Source: Phytoactinopolyspora halophila (GTDB taxonomy: Bacteria > Actinomycetota > Actinomycetes > Jiangellales > Jiangellaceae). Taken from it: DNA of 64,000 nt. The notes under the pieces are model-generated. The model made no database searches. It was not told the DNA's origin and saw only the letters and a program-made list of their open reading frames with translations. Below are positions 36,242-46,854 of this stretch, piece by piece (positions within the stretch are counted from its first letter, which is position 1; every line of letters starts with the position of its first letter). The stretch is taken from assembly GCF_003287285.1 (NCBI RefSeq), contig NZ_QMIG01000017.1, positions 1-64,000 of the forward strand. The letters run 5' to 3'. The translations under genes were made by a program, and so were the position numbers.

Positions 36242-37792
36242 ATGACCTTAATAACAGCATTTCCCTTGAAACGGTTGACTGAGGTGAGAGTCGAAAGCTT
36301 CGGGCAGAACGTCATAACATTAGATTCACTCAAAGACCATGCGTCCTCTGGAGCCAGACATATCCTGATTGAGGTGAACGCCGCGCACACAGGATCGCAA
36401 CCACAGTACTGCGAAGTTGTAATAAATTCCGACCGGCGAAAAGTCTACAACTGGCGGGAATTTAGTGCCGGGACGCGAGGGGTACTTACGAGGTACAAGC
36501 TTGAGCAAACCACAGGCCATGGCGTCGATATCCCCTCGCGCGACCAGGATTTATACGGCGGCGGATTTCTTCTATTTCCGAATGCCTTTCACTCGGACAA
36601 TCTAAAGATCTTCCAAACAGTTGGGTCATCTGTCGAGGAAAGATTCAATCGACATGTAGGCATATACATGCGACCCGAACCCATAGACTCAATTCAACTC
36701 CGGCCATCACAAGACGTGGAACAAGACAACGCCTGGGACATTGGAAGCATTTTTCAATTATACGCAGTCGACGAAAGCCATCTTGTGGGCGAGCAGCATC
36801 CGGGAGCCGACGGTAGGATAACCGTAACTGAACCACTACGAGATACAAATCATCTTTCGTTGTTAATGCACATGCGCGCCCAGGAAGGAGTGGAGGCTTG
36901 GCAAGGTGAACGCATCTATCAGATCGTAAATGGATCAGATAATGATGACCGCTACGTGGTTCAGCGACTTGGTGGCGAAAACAACGAGGTAAATAAGATA
37001 ATTGACGGAAGGTTTATCGAACAAAGAGTCGGATGGTCGCCGGATGAACTCGCCCCAAAAGGCTCATTTGGCACGATTGCGGCACTTTATCCAGAACTTC
37101 AAAGTGCCGAATTTTATCAGTCTTGGATTAGCCAGCACGCGTCATCGGAAGGCGTATATTTTCCCGTCAGTCAGGAGAATGGTCGATGGGAATATCGGGA
37201 CCGGGTTTCCGAATTGCGATTCTACCCTAGATTCCGGTCAGGAAGCGCCGTCGGCTCCCGTATAGACGCTTATCGGGTACCATCAAATCCGACGACACGT
37301 TATCTAGTTGGTGAAGGCGGCGACAGATTAGTGAAGCTTGATGTCCCGCCAGGGGTAGTATGCCTTAGGGCAATTTTCGTCGCACGCACTGACGCCGACC
37401 AAGTCGAGGACGGCATCCTGATTGAACTCAATGAAGATACAAGCACCTTAAACTACGCTCGAAGGCGAGTATCTGCCGCGGACGGAACACATGAGACCGG
37501 TCGCGCAGATGACAATGAGTTCGGTGTTGCTCCGGGCCGTCGCGCACCGTCGAATGTGTTTGGTTGCGGTATTTTGAACTTTCTCCAACACGCCGCAGAC
37601 GATAGGGAAAAGCATGTCCTCGCAATCGTCGGCACATCTGGAGGTCGCCTTGCACTGTATGGTGGACGGTGGCGTAGTAGACATCCAGTTAAGTCAGTGA
37701 CCTTCAAGCCTAGAATGGGGAACGTCTTTGAGAAAGGTTCGGCATTCGAACTGTCGTTCGTTCCAGAGACCGCTAATCACATATGGGGTTGA
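36242..37792 (+). CDS. Protein of three tandem beta-rich modules, function unknown
   Basis: 516 residues, no signal peptide, no membrane helix, Asp/Glu/Arg-rich. I see three copies of one module of roughly 160-175 residues. Each opens with a hydrophobic strand then Tyr/Ile-Asn-x-Asp (VVINSDRRKVYNWR; YQIVNGSDNDDRYVVQR; ILIELNEDTSTLNYARR). Each closes with a V-x-S-x-x-x-x-P-R-type strand ending Gly-Ser-x-Phe/Ile-x-x (WDIGSIFQLYAV at about 166-177; AVGSRIDAYRV near 340; EKGSAFELSFVP near 500). Such closing strands recall phage tail or receptor-binding sandwich modules, but I cannot name a family. The ATG at 36242 sits 9 nt after GAGAG. It is A/T-rich and monocistronic. Confidence 0.8.
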   Translation: MTLITAFPLKRLTEVRVESFGQNVITLDSLKDHASSGARHILIEVNAAHTGSQPQYCEVVINSDRRKVYNWREFSAGTRGVLTRYKLEQTTGHGVDIPSRDQDLYGGGFLLFPNAFHSDNLKIFQTVGSSVEERFNRHVGIYMRPEPIDSIQLRPSQDVEQDNAWDIGSIFQLYAVDESHLVGEQHPGADGRITVTEPLRDTNHLSLLMHMRAQEGVEAWQGERIYQIVNGSDNDDRYVVQRLGGENNEVNKIIDGRFIEQRVGWSPDELAPKGSFGTIAALYPELQSAEFYQSWISQHASSEGVYFPVSQENGRWEYRDRVSELRFYPRFRSGSAVGSRIDAYRVPSNPTTRYLVGEGGDRLVKLDVPPGVVCLRAIFVARTDADQVEDGILIELNEDTSTLNYARRRVSAADGTHETGRADDNEFGVAPGRRAPSNVFGCGILNFLQHAADDREKHVLAIVGTSGGRLALYGGRWRSRHPVKSVTFKPRMGNVFEKGSAFELSFVPETANHIWG

Positions 37793-38309
37793 GACACGTA
37801 ATCCGTCCCAAGCTCAGTGTTGTAGATTCTGGAACGCCATACCCGCCGGAACACACTCATGCGCTCCCAATCTAGTCGTTCTCATTCGTAGCGGAACGGA
37901 CATTAAGAATGGCAAACTCATCGCCACGATAACAAAGAGGCCCAAGCCGAAGCTTACCTGGACAACCTAATCCAAAGGTCTCAACACTTGCTCCCAACAT
38001 AGAAGGACCTGCTCATGCTCTCGCGCCGACGCCCACCGTCTGCTGAGTTTGCATTCACGTCCGATATCTCGACCGGGAAACTCGAAAAGCTCGGCCCTTT
38101 GCCCTGCCCAGCTCCCGGACCTCCCGCGCCCCGCAGTAGGCACGTCGACGCGCTGCCGGCATCGACCTCGGACTGAGGCACACATTAGTGTATGCCTGGC
38201 CTCTCTAATCAAGCGGAAATGGCCTTGGTGGTCTCCCACTCCGAGGAGCCGTCACCAGGGCGCTCCATCACCAGCCGAACAACGCTATCCTCGGCGTCCT
38301 GTTGTTCTG
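37793..38309. other. Intergenic, nothing recognised
   Basis: Non-coding; GC content rises towards the IS630 relic on the right, whose outer end probably lies here but could not be fixed. Confidence 0.4.
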
Positions 38310-38576
38310 CGCCTGAGATCTATTAGATATTTGGGCAAGGGAATCGAAGATCTCTTCGGACGTCTTGCATCAGCCGAACCGACGGGCATGTCTTCCACCG
38401 CTCGATCCACGCCCTCCTCGTTCTCCAGTGCCGCCACGCTCCCGTGCACGCCGCGGCGAGCAGGCTGGGCGGTAAGCCAGGCGGACCAGCACTCAACCTG
38501 GTTGAGTGGGGTGAAGGAGGTGTAAGTTAGGGCGCCCGGCTAGCCACTGCCGCGCCATTAGAGTCTTCTGCATGGC
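38310..38576 (-). pseudogene. Older IS630 transposase, C-terminal fragment
   Basis: The minus strand encodes, with frameshifts, AMQKTLMARQWLAGRP, SFTPLNQVECWSAWLTAQ, ARRGVHGSVAALEN, RAWIERW and KTSEEIFDSLAQISN, the ordered C-terminal half of an IS630 transposase. The piece continues at 39706 on the far side of the inserted element. The break falls inside the conserved catalytic DNYATHK-type motif. Confidence 0.7.
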
Positions 38577-39705
38577 CTAGTGTCGCGTGTCGTAAATGGC
38601 CTTAGGGTTGGTGTTTGAAACCATGCAGCTTGGCGAATCGTGCTGCCCCGGCGTTGATGCTGCGTGATCGTGACCGTGCCGAGCTGCAGCGGTGGACGCG
38701 CGTGTCGACCGCGCCGGCGGGGCTGGTGCGGGGGCGCGGATTGTGTTGATGGCTGCCGACGGTGTGGCTAACGAGCGGATCGCGACGAGCGTGGGCGTGT
38801 CGGTGCCGACGGTGCTCACCTGGCGGGGCCGGTATCAGAGATCGGGCCTGGCGGGCCTCGGCGACGCCGCTCGCTCGGGGCGTGCGCGCAGCGTGGATCA
38901 CCGGGCGATCGTGACCGCGACACTGACGCCTCCGCCGAAGAAGGTCGGGGTCACACACTGGTCTTCGCGACTGCTCGCGGCGAGGTTAAAGGTCAGCCCG
39001 GCCACGGTGGCGCGCGCGTGGCGGTCCTACGGGATCCAGCCGTGGCGGGCCGAGTCGTTCCGGTTCTCCACCGATCCCGAGCTGGTGGGCAAGGTCACCG
39101 ATGTGGTCGGGCTGTACCTGGCCCCGCCGCAGAACGCGGTCGTGCTGTGTGTGGACGAGACGTCGCAGATCCAGGCGCTGGATCGCAGCCAGCCGGTTCT
39201 GCCGATGCAACCGGGACGGGTCGAGCGGCGTTCGCATGACTCCGTCCGACACGGCACCTCGACTCTGTTCGCCGCGCTGGACATCGCGACCGGGCAGGTC
39301 ACCGCCACGCTCAAGCCGCGGCACCGCCGCCAGGAGTTCCTCGCGTTCTGCAAGCAGGTCGCCCGCGCCTACCCCACTGGCGAGCTGCACCTGGTGATGG
39401 ACAACTACGCAGCGCACAAGACACCCGAAATGCGCGCCTGGCTGGAGGCGAACCCGCGCATACACGTCCACTTCACCCCCCGACTCACGCCTCCTGGATG
39501 AACCTCGTCGAGGTCTGGTTCGGCCTCATCGAGCGCCAAGCCCATCCGCCGCGGCGTGTTCACCTCCGTCAAAGACCTCAACACCAAGATCCGCGTCTTC
39601 ATCGACGGCTGGAACAACCGATCCCACCCCTTCATCTGGACCAAGACCGCCGAACAAATCCTCGCCAAGGCCAACCCTCAGAAGACTTCAAAGACGAACC
39701 ACTAG
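38577..39705 (+). mobile_element. IS630-family element inserted into an older IS630
   Basis: The element is bounded by CTAG on both sides (38577-38580 and 39702-39705), the target preferred by IS630/Tc1-like elements, which duplicate the central TA. Its ends are imperfect inverted repeats (TAGTGTCGCGTGTCGT on the left; TAGTGGTTCGTC on the right, complementary strand). Removing it rejoins the two halves of a second transposase on the opposite strand. Confidence 0.75.
38657..39705 (+). pseudogene. IS630-family transposase, frameshifted
   Basis: Reading starts at ATG 38657 (MLRDRDRAELQRWTRVS), shifts near 38725 into ARIVLMAADGVANERIA and continues through SVPTVLTWRGRYQRSGL, the first DDE Asp in VVLCVDETSQIQALDRS and the second in ELHLVMDNYAAHKTPE. 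It shifts near 39480 to HASWMNLVEVWFGLIERQ (the Glu) and again near 39540 to RRGVFTSVKDLN and AEQILAKANPQKTS. The stop codon lies in the terminal CTAG. With three shifts it is inactive, but it is much better preserved than its host element. Confidence 0.85.
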
Positions 39706-39930
39706 TTGTCGCGGACCAGAGCGTTGTCCAGCCCATTCGGTGTCGCCATGTCGATGCCGACCAGGACACTCCTGCACTCCGCGGCGCGGTCGCAGCGACG
39801 CAGCTCGGCGACGAGGCCGTCGGAGACGTTGAACCTGGCAAATAGACTCACAGTTCCATGGCGGACGTAGCCCTCGATGCAGAACTCGCCATGCCTGGCA
39901 CCATCGCCAGCACCGGCCGGAGCGGTCAAG
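39706..39930 (-). pseudogene. Older IS630 transposase, central fragment
   Basis: The minus strand encodes EGYVRHGTVSLFARFNVSDG and RRCDRAAECRSVLVGIDM, ending LDNALVRDN directly at the CTAG target of the inserted IS630. This is the segment before the second catalytic Asp; the rest lies at 38310-38576. The N-terminal DNA-binding part is lost or unrecognisable. Confidence 0.65.
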
Positions 39931-40234
39931 GGCCTACGCCATAGACATCGGTTCCCCCACGCTCGACGCCGCTCACCTGCAGTTTTGGGCCTCTCAAGCC
40001 CGCAAGGCTCCACCGTGAGAGAACTTACGTTCATCAAACTCATTTCAGGCGTAAGAAATCAATCGCGTGCGATCGCCATCGAATTGTCCTTGTTGGTACA
40101 AGATCATATACTTCATATCACGACAACGCACTAAGTCCGCATCTCCCAACCCGTAACCCACTGCAATATTTCTACAATCCGGACATCTGCATTTGTCGTG
40201 ACTCAACGTCGTCGAGACTCCCGTTCGTTCAAAT
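39931..40234. other. Intergenic, nothing recognised
   Basis: A/T content rises towards the pyruvyltransferase-family gene. No gene or repeat is supported. Confidence 0.35.
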
Positions 40235-41350
40235 CTATTCACTCAGACTTGTTTCCAAAAAATTAATTGAACGAAACTTCTCTTTTTCTAGTCTCCTTGA
40301 TACATGACTCCAATCTATCTTCTCTTCCAAACGTTCCTCGGTTATCTCGTCCGCCGACAAGATCATTCGAGATCTCAATCCGAGTATCTCAAGCAGTGAG
40401 CGGAATCGCTCAATGCCCCTTTCCGAATTTCCATATATGAAAAATTCTTTGCCAAATAAAATTGAGAATACGCAGCCATGAAACGAATCCGTCACGACGT
40501 ACCGAGCATCTCGAAAACTCCGTAGCCACGATTCTACAGACGAAATTTCAACTTCTGAATATGACCCGCCTTCGTCTCCTGCCCGACCGGTATCTACTAC
40601 TCCAAAATCTATGAAATTCGAAATCCTCCCAACGGCATCCATCTTGTCGTCTGTCACATCAAGCATATAACTAAAAACACTCGAATTAGCTTCCTCCTTA
40701 CCGAAATCATCAAGCAACTCCTCGTAGTCGGAACAATCGAGCAACATCGTTGGATCTAACACCTGTTCGGCGTTAACACCCAGGTACTCTCGGCAAAAGA
40801 ATACAGCGCTGGCCTCCCTAACTGACACGGCGTCAAACCGCTTCGCCAGCCTCGAGCATACCTCGGTCTCCTCTCTACAGAGCTCCCATCGATCCGTCCC
40901 AAATGAAGCCGCATATGCCAACCGCCTAACCGTCCAATCTTCTGCAAAGTGCAAAAAAACATTCGCCATCGAAGTCCGCAGTGCATGCCGCACGTACTCA
41001 GGTCGCCATATCTGATCGCTTCCTACAACTATCGCCTCCAAGTCATTCTGATGGAGCTCTGCCATATTCGAAGAAGAAATATGTTGGCCAATATGCTGAT
41101 CGATAAATAGTTTAGTATTTATCCATTTGTCTTCCGCGCTAGCACTCGACTCGATGACCGACGCATACCTTCTTCCATTGCTCGATTCTTCTGAATCAGT
41201 TGAAGGCAAATTTTGCTCCCTAATCCAATGATCTCGGTTAATTATCCACACATCATGCCCCCTCCGTCGTAGAAATTCTTGCAGTGCATAAACCTGAATT
41301 ATCCCTCCATAGTTAGTATGCAAAGGAAGGGTGAGAATTCCGATCTTCAT
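40235..41350 (-). CDS. Polysaccharide pyruvyl transferase family protein
   Basis: A 371-residue member of the WcaK/CsaB family, which adds ketal pyruvate to polysaccharide sugars or performs related glycan transfers. Motifs: MKIGILTLPLHTNYGGIIQV, YALQEFLRRRGHDVWI, the acidic VVGSDQIWRPEY, the middle VSVREASA and the C-terminal YVVTDSFHGCVFSILFG. The ATG at 41350 follows AAGGAGAT with good spacing. It is strongly A/T-rich with AGA/ATA codons uncommon in the flanking chromosome, which suggests recent transfer. Exact donor and acceptor unknown. Confidence 0.9.
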   Translation of the reverse strand: MKIGILTLPLHTNYGGIIQVYALQEFLRRRGHDVWIINRDHWIREQNLPSTDSEESSNGRRYASVIESSASAEDKWINTKLFIDQHIGQHISSSNMAELHQNDLEAIVVGSDQIWRPEYVRHALRTSMANVFLHFAEDWTVRRLAYAASFGTDRWELCREETEVCSRLAKRFDAVSVREASAVFFCREYLGVNAEQVLDPTMLLDCSDYEELLDDFGKEEANSSVFSYMLDVTDDKMDAVGRISNFIDFGVVDTGRAGDEGGSYSEVEISSVESWLRSFRDARYVVTDSFHGCVFSILFGKEFFIYGNSERGIERFRSLLEILGLRSRMILSADEITEERLEEKIDWSHVSRRLEKEKFRSINFLETSLSE

Positions 41351-42362
41351 TTCACTATCTCCTTCCAACATGAACTATCTGGTACATTCGCCTAGCGCAC
41401 ACCCGCGCCAGCACAAGTTGAGAAGACGCTCATATTGAGTACCAAGAACGTAAAGTAATTCAAATGAGGTTACTTTCAGATCGGAATCCATTACCCAAAT
41501 TGCCGGATATCGCGCTGCCACCCTGATAGCTATTACATAAACCGATGCACTAATGTCTCGCTTAAAACTTCTGGTCGCGGATTCGTCTCATTCATCCGCC
41601 CACGATCTTTATACATTGCTCCGATGTAATCTGATCATCTACACATGCCTCGTACTGTTGCAGGCAACATGTCAGGTACGCCAGAGGGCCGTCTTCGGCG
41701 GAATCGAGCTCACGGTCAACGCCACGCTGCACTATTCCTTCCACGACGCCCAGTTGTACTGGCTCGCGCCCCATCCTCTCCCACAAATTGCACATGCCGT
41801 TAACCTAAACGCCATGTGCAACCGGCGAATAAGATCGACTCGAGACGTAAGCCAATCACAATCTATGCTGACGATCTAGCACATGCCTTACTATTGAGGT
41901 ATCGTAGATTGCGCAGCCGAAATTCTTCGAGACAAAGGCTTGACGATATGCATGGCATACTCAACAATATTTCTACACATGATCTTTGAACAAGGAACTA
42001 TGGTCTTACCCAAATCGCATCAGAATAGGCACGATAAGCTAATCTCAACTAAATAGCGTTCCCGCCTTATTAAGTTTATATATTAACGATTATCTTTACT
42101 ATTTTCTAAAGTCGAAAAGTTGTCCATTTTCGAAAGCTTCAACTTTCAAATATGGAATCCGTCTCGTCCCACCGTACGATGCGTACTTGACCGCGGCTTA
42201 GACTCTTCGCCCGTGCTAGTGGCTGTCGACTATTTCGTAATTCTTCTAACGTTTCACCGTCCAACTTGCCTAAGTAGGCGTAACTCAGGATGGATACCGA
42301 AAACGTATTTCGCCACTCAAATTATCTCGGAGTAATCCAACCTTAGGTAAGGAGTCCGAACT
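41351..42362. other. 1-kb A/T-rich intergenic region
   Basis: It lies between the divergent pyruvyltransferase-family and GH3 genes and must hold their promoters. Only TAAGGAGT at the right edge (ribosome site of the GH3 gene) is identifiable. Confidence 0.45.
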
Positions 42363-44825
42363 ATGAGCTACAGCGAAGCCGGAATTCATGATCATATTGA
42401 ACACCTACTGTCCCAACTGGACCTGGAACAAAAAGTTCGGCTCGTGAGTGGCTCTGGCCTGTGGAGGACCTGCGGCGAGGCCCAGATTGGGCTACGTCCG
42501 ATCGTACTATCCGACGGCCCGTCAGGCGTACGTGGAGAACGGCCTTTCGACGAGCGAGATCCTTCCGTTTGCCTTCCTTGCCCATCGGCCCTAGCCGCGA
42601 CATGGGATGAGGATCTAATGGCTCGCCTCACCGAGCTCGTTGCCACGGAAGCGCTACGGAAGGGAGCACGGGCCGTGCTTGGCCCCACGATTAACATTCA
42701 CCGAAGCCCGCTCAGCGGGCGACATTTCGAGTGCTTCTCCGAAGACCCGTTACTTACAGCTCGTATGGCAGTTGTCTATGTTCGAACGTTACAGTCTTTT
42801 GGCATCAGCTCTGCCCCCAAACACTACGTCGCAAACGATTCCGAGACTGACCGATTCACGGTGGATGTTCAGGTAGATGAATGCACACTACGCGAACTGT
42901 ACCTTAAGCCGTTCGAATACGTGGTATCCGCAGGCGCTTGGATGCTGATGGCGGCCTACAATAGCGTTAACGGCTACACGATGACGGAGAGCCCACTGCT
43001 GTCCGATCCCTTGAAGGGCGAGTGGGGTTTTGATGGTGTGGTCGTTTCAGACTGGACAGCTGTACGGTCCACTGAAACCGCCGGCAGGGCCGGTACGGAC
43101 CTCGCCATGCCAGGACCTTCTGCTGAATGGGGCCAACCGCTCGTCACTGCCGTGAAGGAAGAGCGAGTTCCCGAAGCTGCAATCGACGACAAGGTACGTC
43201 GAATCTTGCGACTGGCCTGTCGGGTGGGGGCTGTCGAAGGTGTAGAACGGGCCGTTTTGGCGTTTCCTAACGTCGCCGATTCGGGCGGACTCCTACGAGA
43301 AGCCGCAGCTAGCTCGATGGTCTTAATTCACAACCCTGATGAGCTGTTGCCATTAGACGCGAATGACTTACGTCGAATAGCGGTAATCGGGCCGAATGCT
43401 GAGAGATCACAAATACAAGGTGGAGGAAGTGCCGGAGTTACGCCTACCTATTCAATCTCGGCACTGGAAGGTATACGAGCAGCGGTCGGACAATGTGTTG
43501 AAGTAGCCCATCATAAGGGAGTTGACGTCGGAGGGACTCTACGACCCGCTCCAACAGAGGCGTTCGTGAATCTCCACACCGGAGAGCATGGTTTCCAGGT
43601 CCAGTTCCTTGACGCCTCTGGCACTGTGGTCGACGTTGAGAACCGCCGTGCGACGACCCTCATATGGACATTGGCCGAACTTTCCGACGTAAAAACCATT
43701 GAAGCACGTGCCCGCTTTCGCGCACCTGGTAATGGCAAACACACGCTCGGCGTTGCCGGAAGGGGACACTATGTGGTCGAAGCTTCAGGAGAAGTGTTAA
43801 TCGACGATTTCGCTAAGCCACGAGATGACTTCGCGGCTGAAGCCCCCACCTACCTTGATGGCGAGTTGATGCTTAACCAGGATCAGCAAGTCGATATAAC
43901 AGTGAAGTACGAGGTTCCCACTACCGGCCAAATCGCTGAGATTATCATCGCCCTCAAGGAACCGACATGGCCGGACGACGAATCTATTGCATCCTCAGCA
44001 CGCCTTGCTCAGATGGCTGACGCCGCCATCGTCGTCGTTGGTACCACGGCGTCAGACGAGAGCGAAGGAGCCGATCGTACGACTCTCTCGCTTCCTGGTC
44101 GCCAGGACGATCTTGTGTATGCCGTCGCGGCAGCAAACCCTCGCACAGTCGTTGTGGTCAATTCCGGTGCGCCAATTCTCATGCCATGGCACCTTGACGT
44201 TGCCTCAGTCCTCATCAGCTGGTTCCCGGGACAAGAGTTCGGAAATGCACTTGCCGACGTACTCTTTGGTGCCCGGGAACCCAACGGTCGGCTACCAACT
44301 ACATGGTGGAACTACCAAGACGAGTCGATCTTGCCGCAAACTTGCCCTCAAGATGGCCGTCTAAACTATACTGAGGGCATACATATTGGCTATCGTACCC
44401 CAATTACAGTAAGAGAGCAGCCTGCGTATCCTTTCGGACACGGGTTAGGATATACGACATGGGAATACTTATCGATCGAAACTGCCGAGAAACTTGACAT
44501 TGGGCAAGCAACGTGGGTGCATATTCAAGTTTCCAATACCGGCAGACGAACCGGACGAGAAGTGGTGCAGGTATACCTCCAGAGAACGGACTCTGCATAC
44601 CAGCGACCACGCATCTGGCTGGCCGGTTTCGCACCGGTCGTGGCACAACCTGGCGAAATGGTCGAAGTAGCGGTGGAGCTTGAAGCCCGGGTCTTCGAAC
44701 ACTGGTCTCCCATGTCCCGCCGCTGGGAGATTGAGCCAGGCACATTCACGGTACTTGGCGGCCGATCCGCCGTCGATCTGCGTCTCCACACGGAGATAAC
44801 ATTTGACAGCAAGGTAGTTCCTTGA
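42363..44825 (+). CDS. Beta-glucosidase-type glycoside hydrolase, family GH3
   Basis: An 820-residue retaining glycosidase with the domain order GH3 N-terminal barrel (about 1-270), alpha/beta sandwich interrupted by a PA14 domain (about 390-490), and C-terminal fibronectin-III-like domain (about 700-815). The nucleophile is Asp230 in GVVVSDWTAV; KHYVAND (153-159) and SGRHFECFSEDP are the substrate-binding loops. There is no signal peptide, so it should act in the cytoplasm on imported glycosides. Start ATG at 42363, 8 nt behind TAAGGAGT. The nearby oligopeptide-type ABC transporter may bring in its substrate. Confidence 0.94.
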   Translation: MSYSEAGIHDHIEHLLSQLDLEQKVRLVSGSGLWRTCGEAQIGLRPIVLSDGPSGVRGERPFDERDPSVCLPCPSALAATWDEDLMARLTELVATEALRKGARAVLGPTINIHRSPLSGRHFECFSEDPLLTARMAVVYVRTLQSFGISSAPKHYVANDSETDRFTVDVQVDECTLRELYLKPFEYVVSAGAWMLMAAYNSVNGYTMTESPLLSDPLKGEWGFDGVVVSDWTAVRSTETAGRAGTDLAMPGPSAEWGQPLVTAVKEERVPEAAIDDKVRRILRLACRVGAVEGVERAVLAFPNVADSGGLLREAAASSMVLIHNPDELLPLDANDLRRIAVIGPNAERSQIQGGGSAGVTPTYSISALEGIRAAVGQCVEVAHHKGVDVGGTLRPAPTEAFVNLHTGEHGFQVQFLDASGTVVDVENRRATTLIWTLAELSDVKTIEARARFRAPGNGKHTLGVAGRGHYVVEASGEVLIDDFAKPRDDFAAEAPTYLDGELMLNQDQQVDITVKYEVPTTGQIAEIIIALKEPTWPDDESIASSARLAQMADAAIVVVGTTASDESEGADRTTLSLPGRQDDLVYAVAAANPRTVVVVNSGAPILMPWHLDVASVLISWFPGQEFGNALADVLFGAREPNGRLPTTWWNYQDESILPQTCPQDGRLNYTEGIHIGYRTPITVREQPAYPFGHGLGYTTWEYLSIETAEKLDIGQATWVHIQVSNTGRRTGREVVQVYLQRTDSAYQRPRIWLAGFAPVVAQPGEMVEVAVELEARVFEHWSPMSRRWEIEPGTFTVLGGRSAVDLRLHTEITFDSKVVP

Positions 44826-45570
44826 GCCGGCGTTTCACATCGAAGCTGACAAAGGCCATGGGCCCCGTTGAATCTCATTGTGCTAGTCGTGGTGGGAATT
44901 CGAGCTACGTCAATCACCAACAGGCGGAGCTCCTGCATGGCTGCGGTTGACCGAGATCCACGGTCGTACCGGGAGCTACACATGCTTCACATCTGCCCGC
45001 TGACTGTCCGCCATGGCATATAACGCTCCCAACAGAACTGTGTGCGTAACCCCGAACAGCACCTTCCTGGCTACCCGATCCGATCGTCGACCACATACCA
45101 TCCCGCTCAAACAACCGTCACCTGCTCAGCATGAACCTACCGCCGGTCCCAGGCTGATCGGCCTTCGCCTTCACGACTCCGCCAGCGCCGGCTGGAGCCA
45201 TACCGAACCTTATCGCCGCCCGCGCCCGCGAGGTCGTCCACTCTTTCGGCCGCTCGCAACCTATTCGGATTCGCCGACAACGGTTCCCGAGGAATCGGTA
45301 GCGCCATTCAGATCTCGCTCCCCTGCCGCGACGCTCATCTTTACCCCGCCCAGAAGGCTGCGCCTCTTCTCCGTCGGTAGCCAATAGAGACGCCGGCCCA
45401 AAGCGATCCTTAGGCCGCATTAAGAACACAAAACGGCAAAAATGAACCTAAGAAATTCGGCGTAAGAGAACTTACATACGGCTCCGAGATATAGATGTGA
45501 CGAAATCACTCATACCTATCTTCCCCGTTCCGCGAAAAGGCCACATTACATGTCGAATACTCGTCTAGGA
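44826..45570. other. Intergenic, possible gene debris
   Basis: Between the convergent GH3 and glycosyltransferase genes. GC-rich patches around 45150-45380 look like decayed coding DNA (a frame reads LIAARAREVVHSFGRSQP) but no family can be named. No strong terminator seen. Confidence 0.35.
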
Positions 45571-46854
45571 TCATACTAGTGATTCAAGAATCTTCACTGC
45601 ACAAGCCGTCCCATTCTCTGCACGGACCCTAGCACCAAGTTGTTCGGCCCGATATGACATGACACGGTCCGTCACAGCCCGATTAATAGCCTGGGCCAGG
45701 TCTTCAGATGTGAGTCGTCTTTGTGGTTGTGGAGCACTTGCAACTCCAATCTCATAGAGACGCCGCGCGTTGAACGGTTGATCGACAATGAAAGGGCACA
45801 GGACCTGTGGACGACCCGACGCAAGCGCTATGCTCATGGTGCCTGCACCTCCATGATGCACAATTGCTCTCGTGCGCGGAAATAGCCAGTCGTGTTGAGT
45901 CTCATTTATACATAAGACTTTCTCACCAAAAGCTTCTGGTTCAATGGCCCCCCAGCCAGTCGCAACAATGGCGCGAACATCAACCCGTTTGAGTGCCTCG
46001 GCCACAATACGGGTAGTATGCTCAGGATTCGATCCAACCATGCTGCCGAATCCCACGTATACGGGAGAATCACCAGACGCCAGAAAATCTCTCAAGTCCT
46101 GATTTGGTTCGAATTCGTGGCTGTTTGGCAGACGCCAAAAGCCCGTTGTATGGACCCAACTGGGGTAATCCAACGGACTGGGCAAAACAACTGGGCTAAA
46201 TGCTTGCAATACTGTTACAGGTCCTCCATCAGGTCGTCGCAGAATATCGTGGCGGTTTCGTCGCAAGTCCAATCCCAAGGTCTCTTGACGCCACCTGTCG
46301 ATAGCTCTCCGGAGGAGTGCATTCATCACCAAATTTGTCGGAAACGCCTTGGTGATCGAATAGGACGCGCGATTGATCACGCGAGATGAGCCGAATCGGA
46401 AGGCTGGATGAGCAAAAGAGCTAGTTGGAACCCAAGAAGGATGCAAGCACACAGGCACCGCCGGCACGGCCAACTTTTCAGCTACGTGATGAGCTGGAAG
46501 AGTCGCGTGATGGACGATAACATCTGCTCCTTCATCAGCCGCAGCTGAGATATTCTCGAGGCCACCCACCATCGAGGAAGCGTCTTCCCCGAATAGCCGA
46601 ATAGTTCGCTTTAGGCGCGTCAGAGTATGCCTGTCAGCATCCCATACCAGGGCTCGATATTCCGAACCTGTCAACAATCGATTGAGCTTGTTATTCAGTG
46701 GCTTGGTACGAATATTGTACGCTTCCGCAAGAGGGGACAATGCATCAGGCAAAGCAAGCGTGACTTCATGACCAGCCCTTACAAGTTCGATCGCGAGCGC
46801 GACAAAGGGTTGTATATCGCCCCGCGTTCCGTTGGTCAGGAGCAAAACCTTCAT
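45571..46854 (-). CDS. GT1-family glycosyltransferase, paralogue of 25317-26588
   Basis: 427 residues with the same architecture and many identical blocks as the gene at 25317: MKVLLLTNGTRGDIQPFVAL, ETLGLDLRRNRH, SWVHTTGFWRLP, PVYVGFGSMVGSNPE and the donor-site HHGGAGTMSIALASGRPQVL. It lies on the opposite strand and across the low-GC block from its paralogue. The ATG at 46854 follows GGAAGG at a somewhat long spacing. Substrate unknown; presence of two divergent copies suggests they act on successive or different acceptors of one glycan or glycolipid. Confidence 0.88.
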   Translation of the reverse strand: MKVLLLTNGTRGDIQPFVALAIELVRAGHEVTLALPDALSPLAEAYNIRTKPLNNKLNRLLTGSEYRALVWDADRHTLTRLKRTIRLFGEDASSMVGGLENISAAADEGADVIVHHATLPAHHVAEKLAVPAVPVCLHPSWVPTSSFAHPAFRFGSSRVINRASYSITKAFPTNLVMNALLRRAIDRWRQETLGLDLRRNRHDILRRPDGGPVTVLQAFSPVVLPSPLDYPSWVHTTGFWRLPNSHEFEPNQDLRDFLASGDSPVYVGFGSMVGSNPEHTTRIVAEALKRVDVRAIVATGWGAIEPEAFGEKVLCINETQHDWLFPRTRAIVHHGGAGTMSIALASGRPQVLCPFIVDQPFNARRLYEIGVASAPQPQRRLTSEDLAQAINRAVTDRVMSYRAEQLGARVRAENGTACAVKILESLV

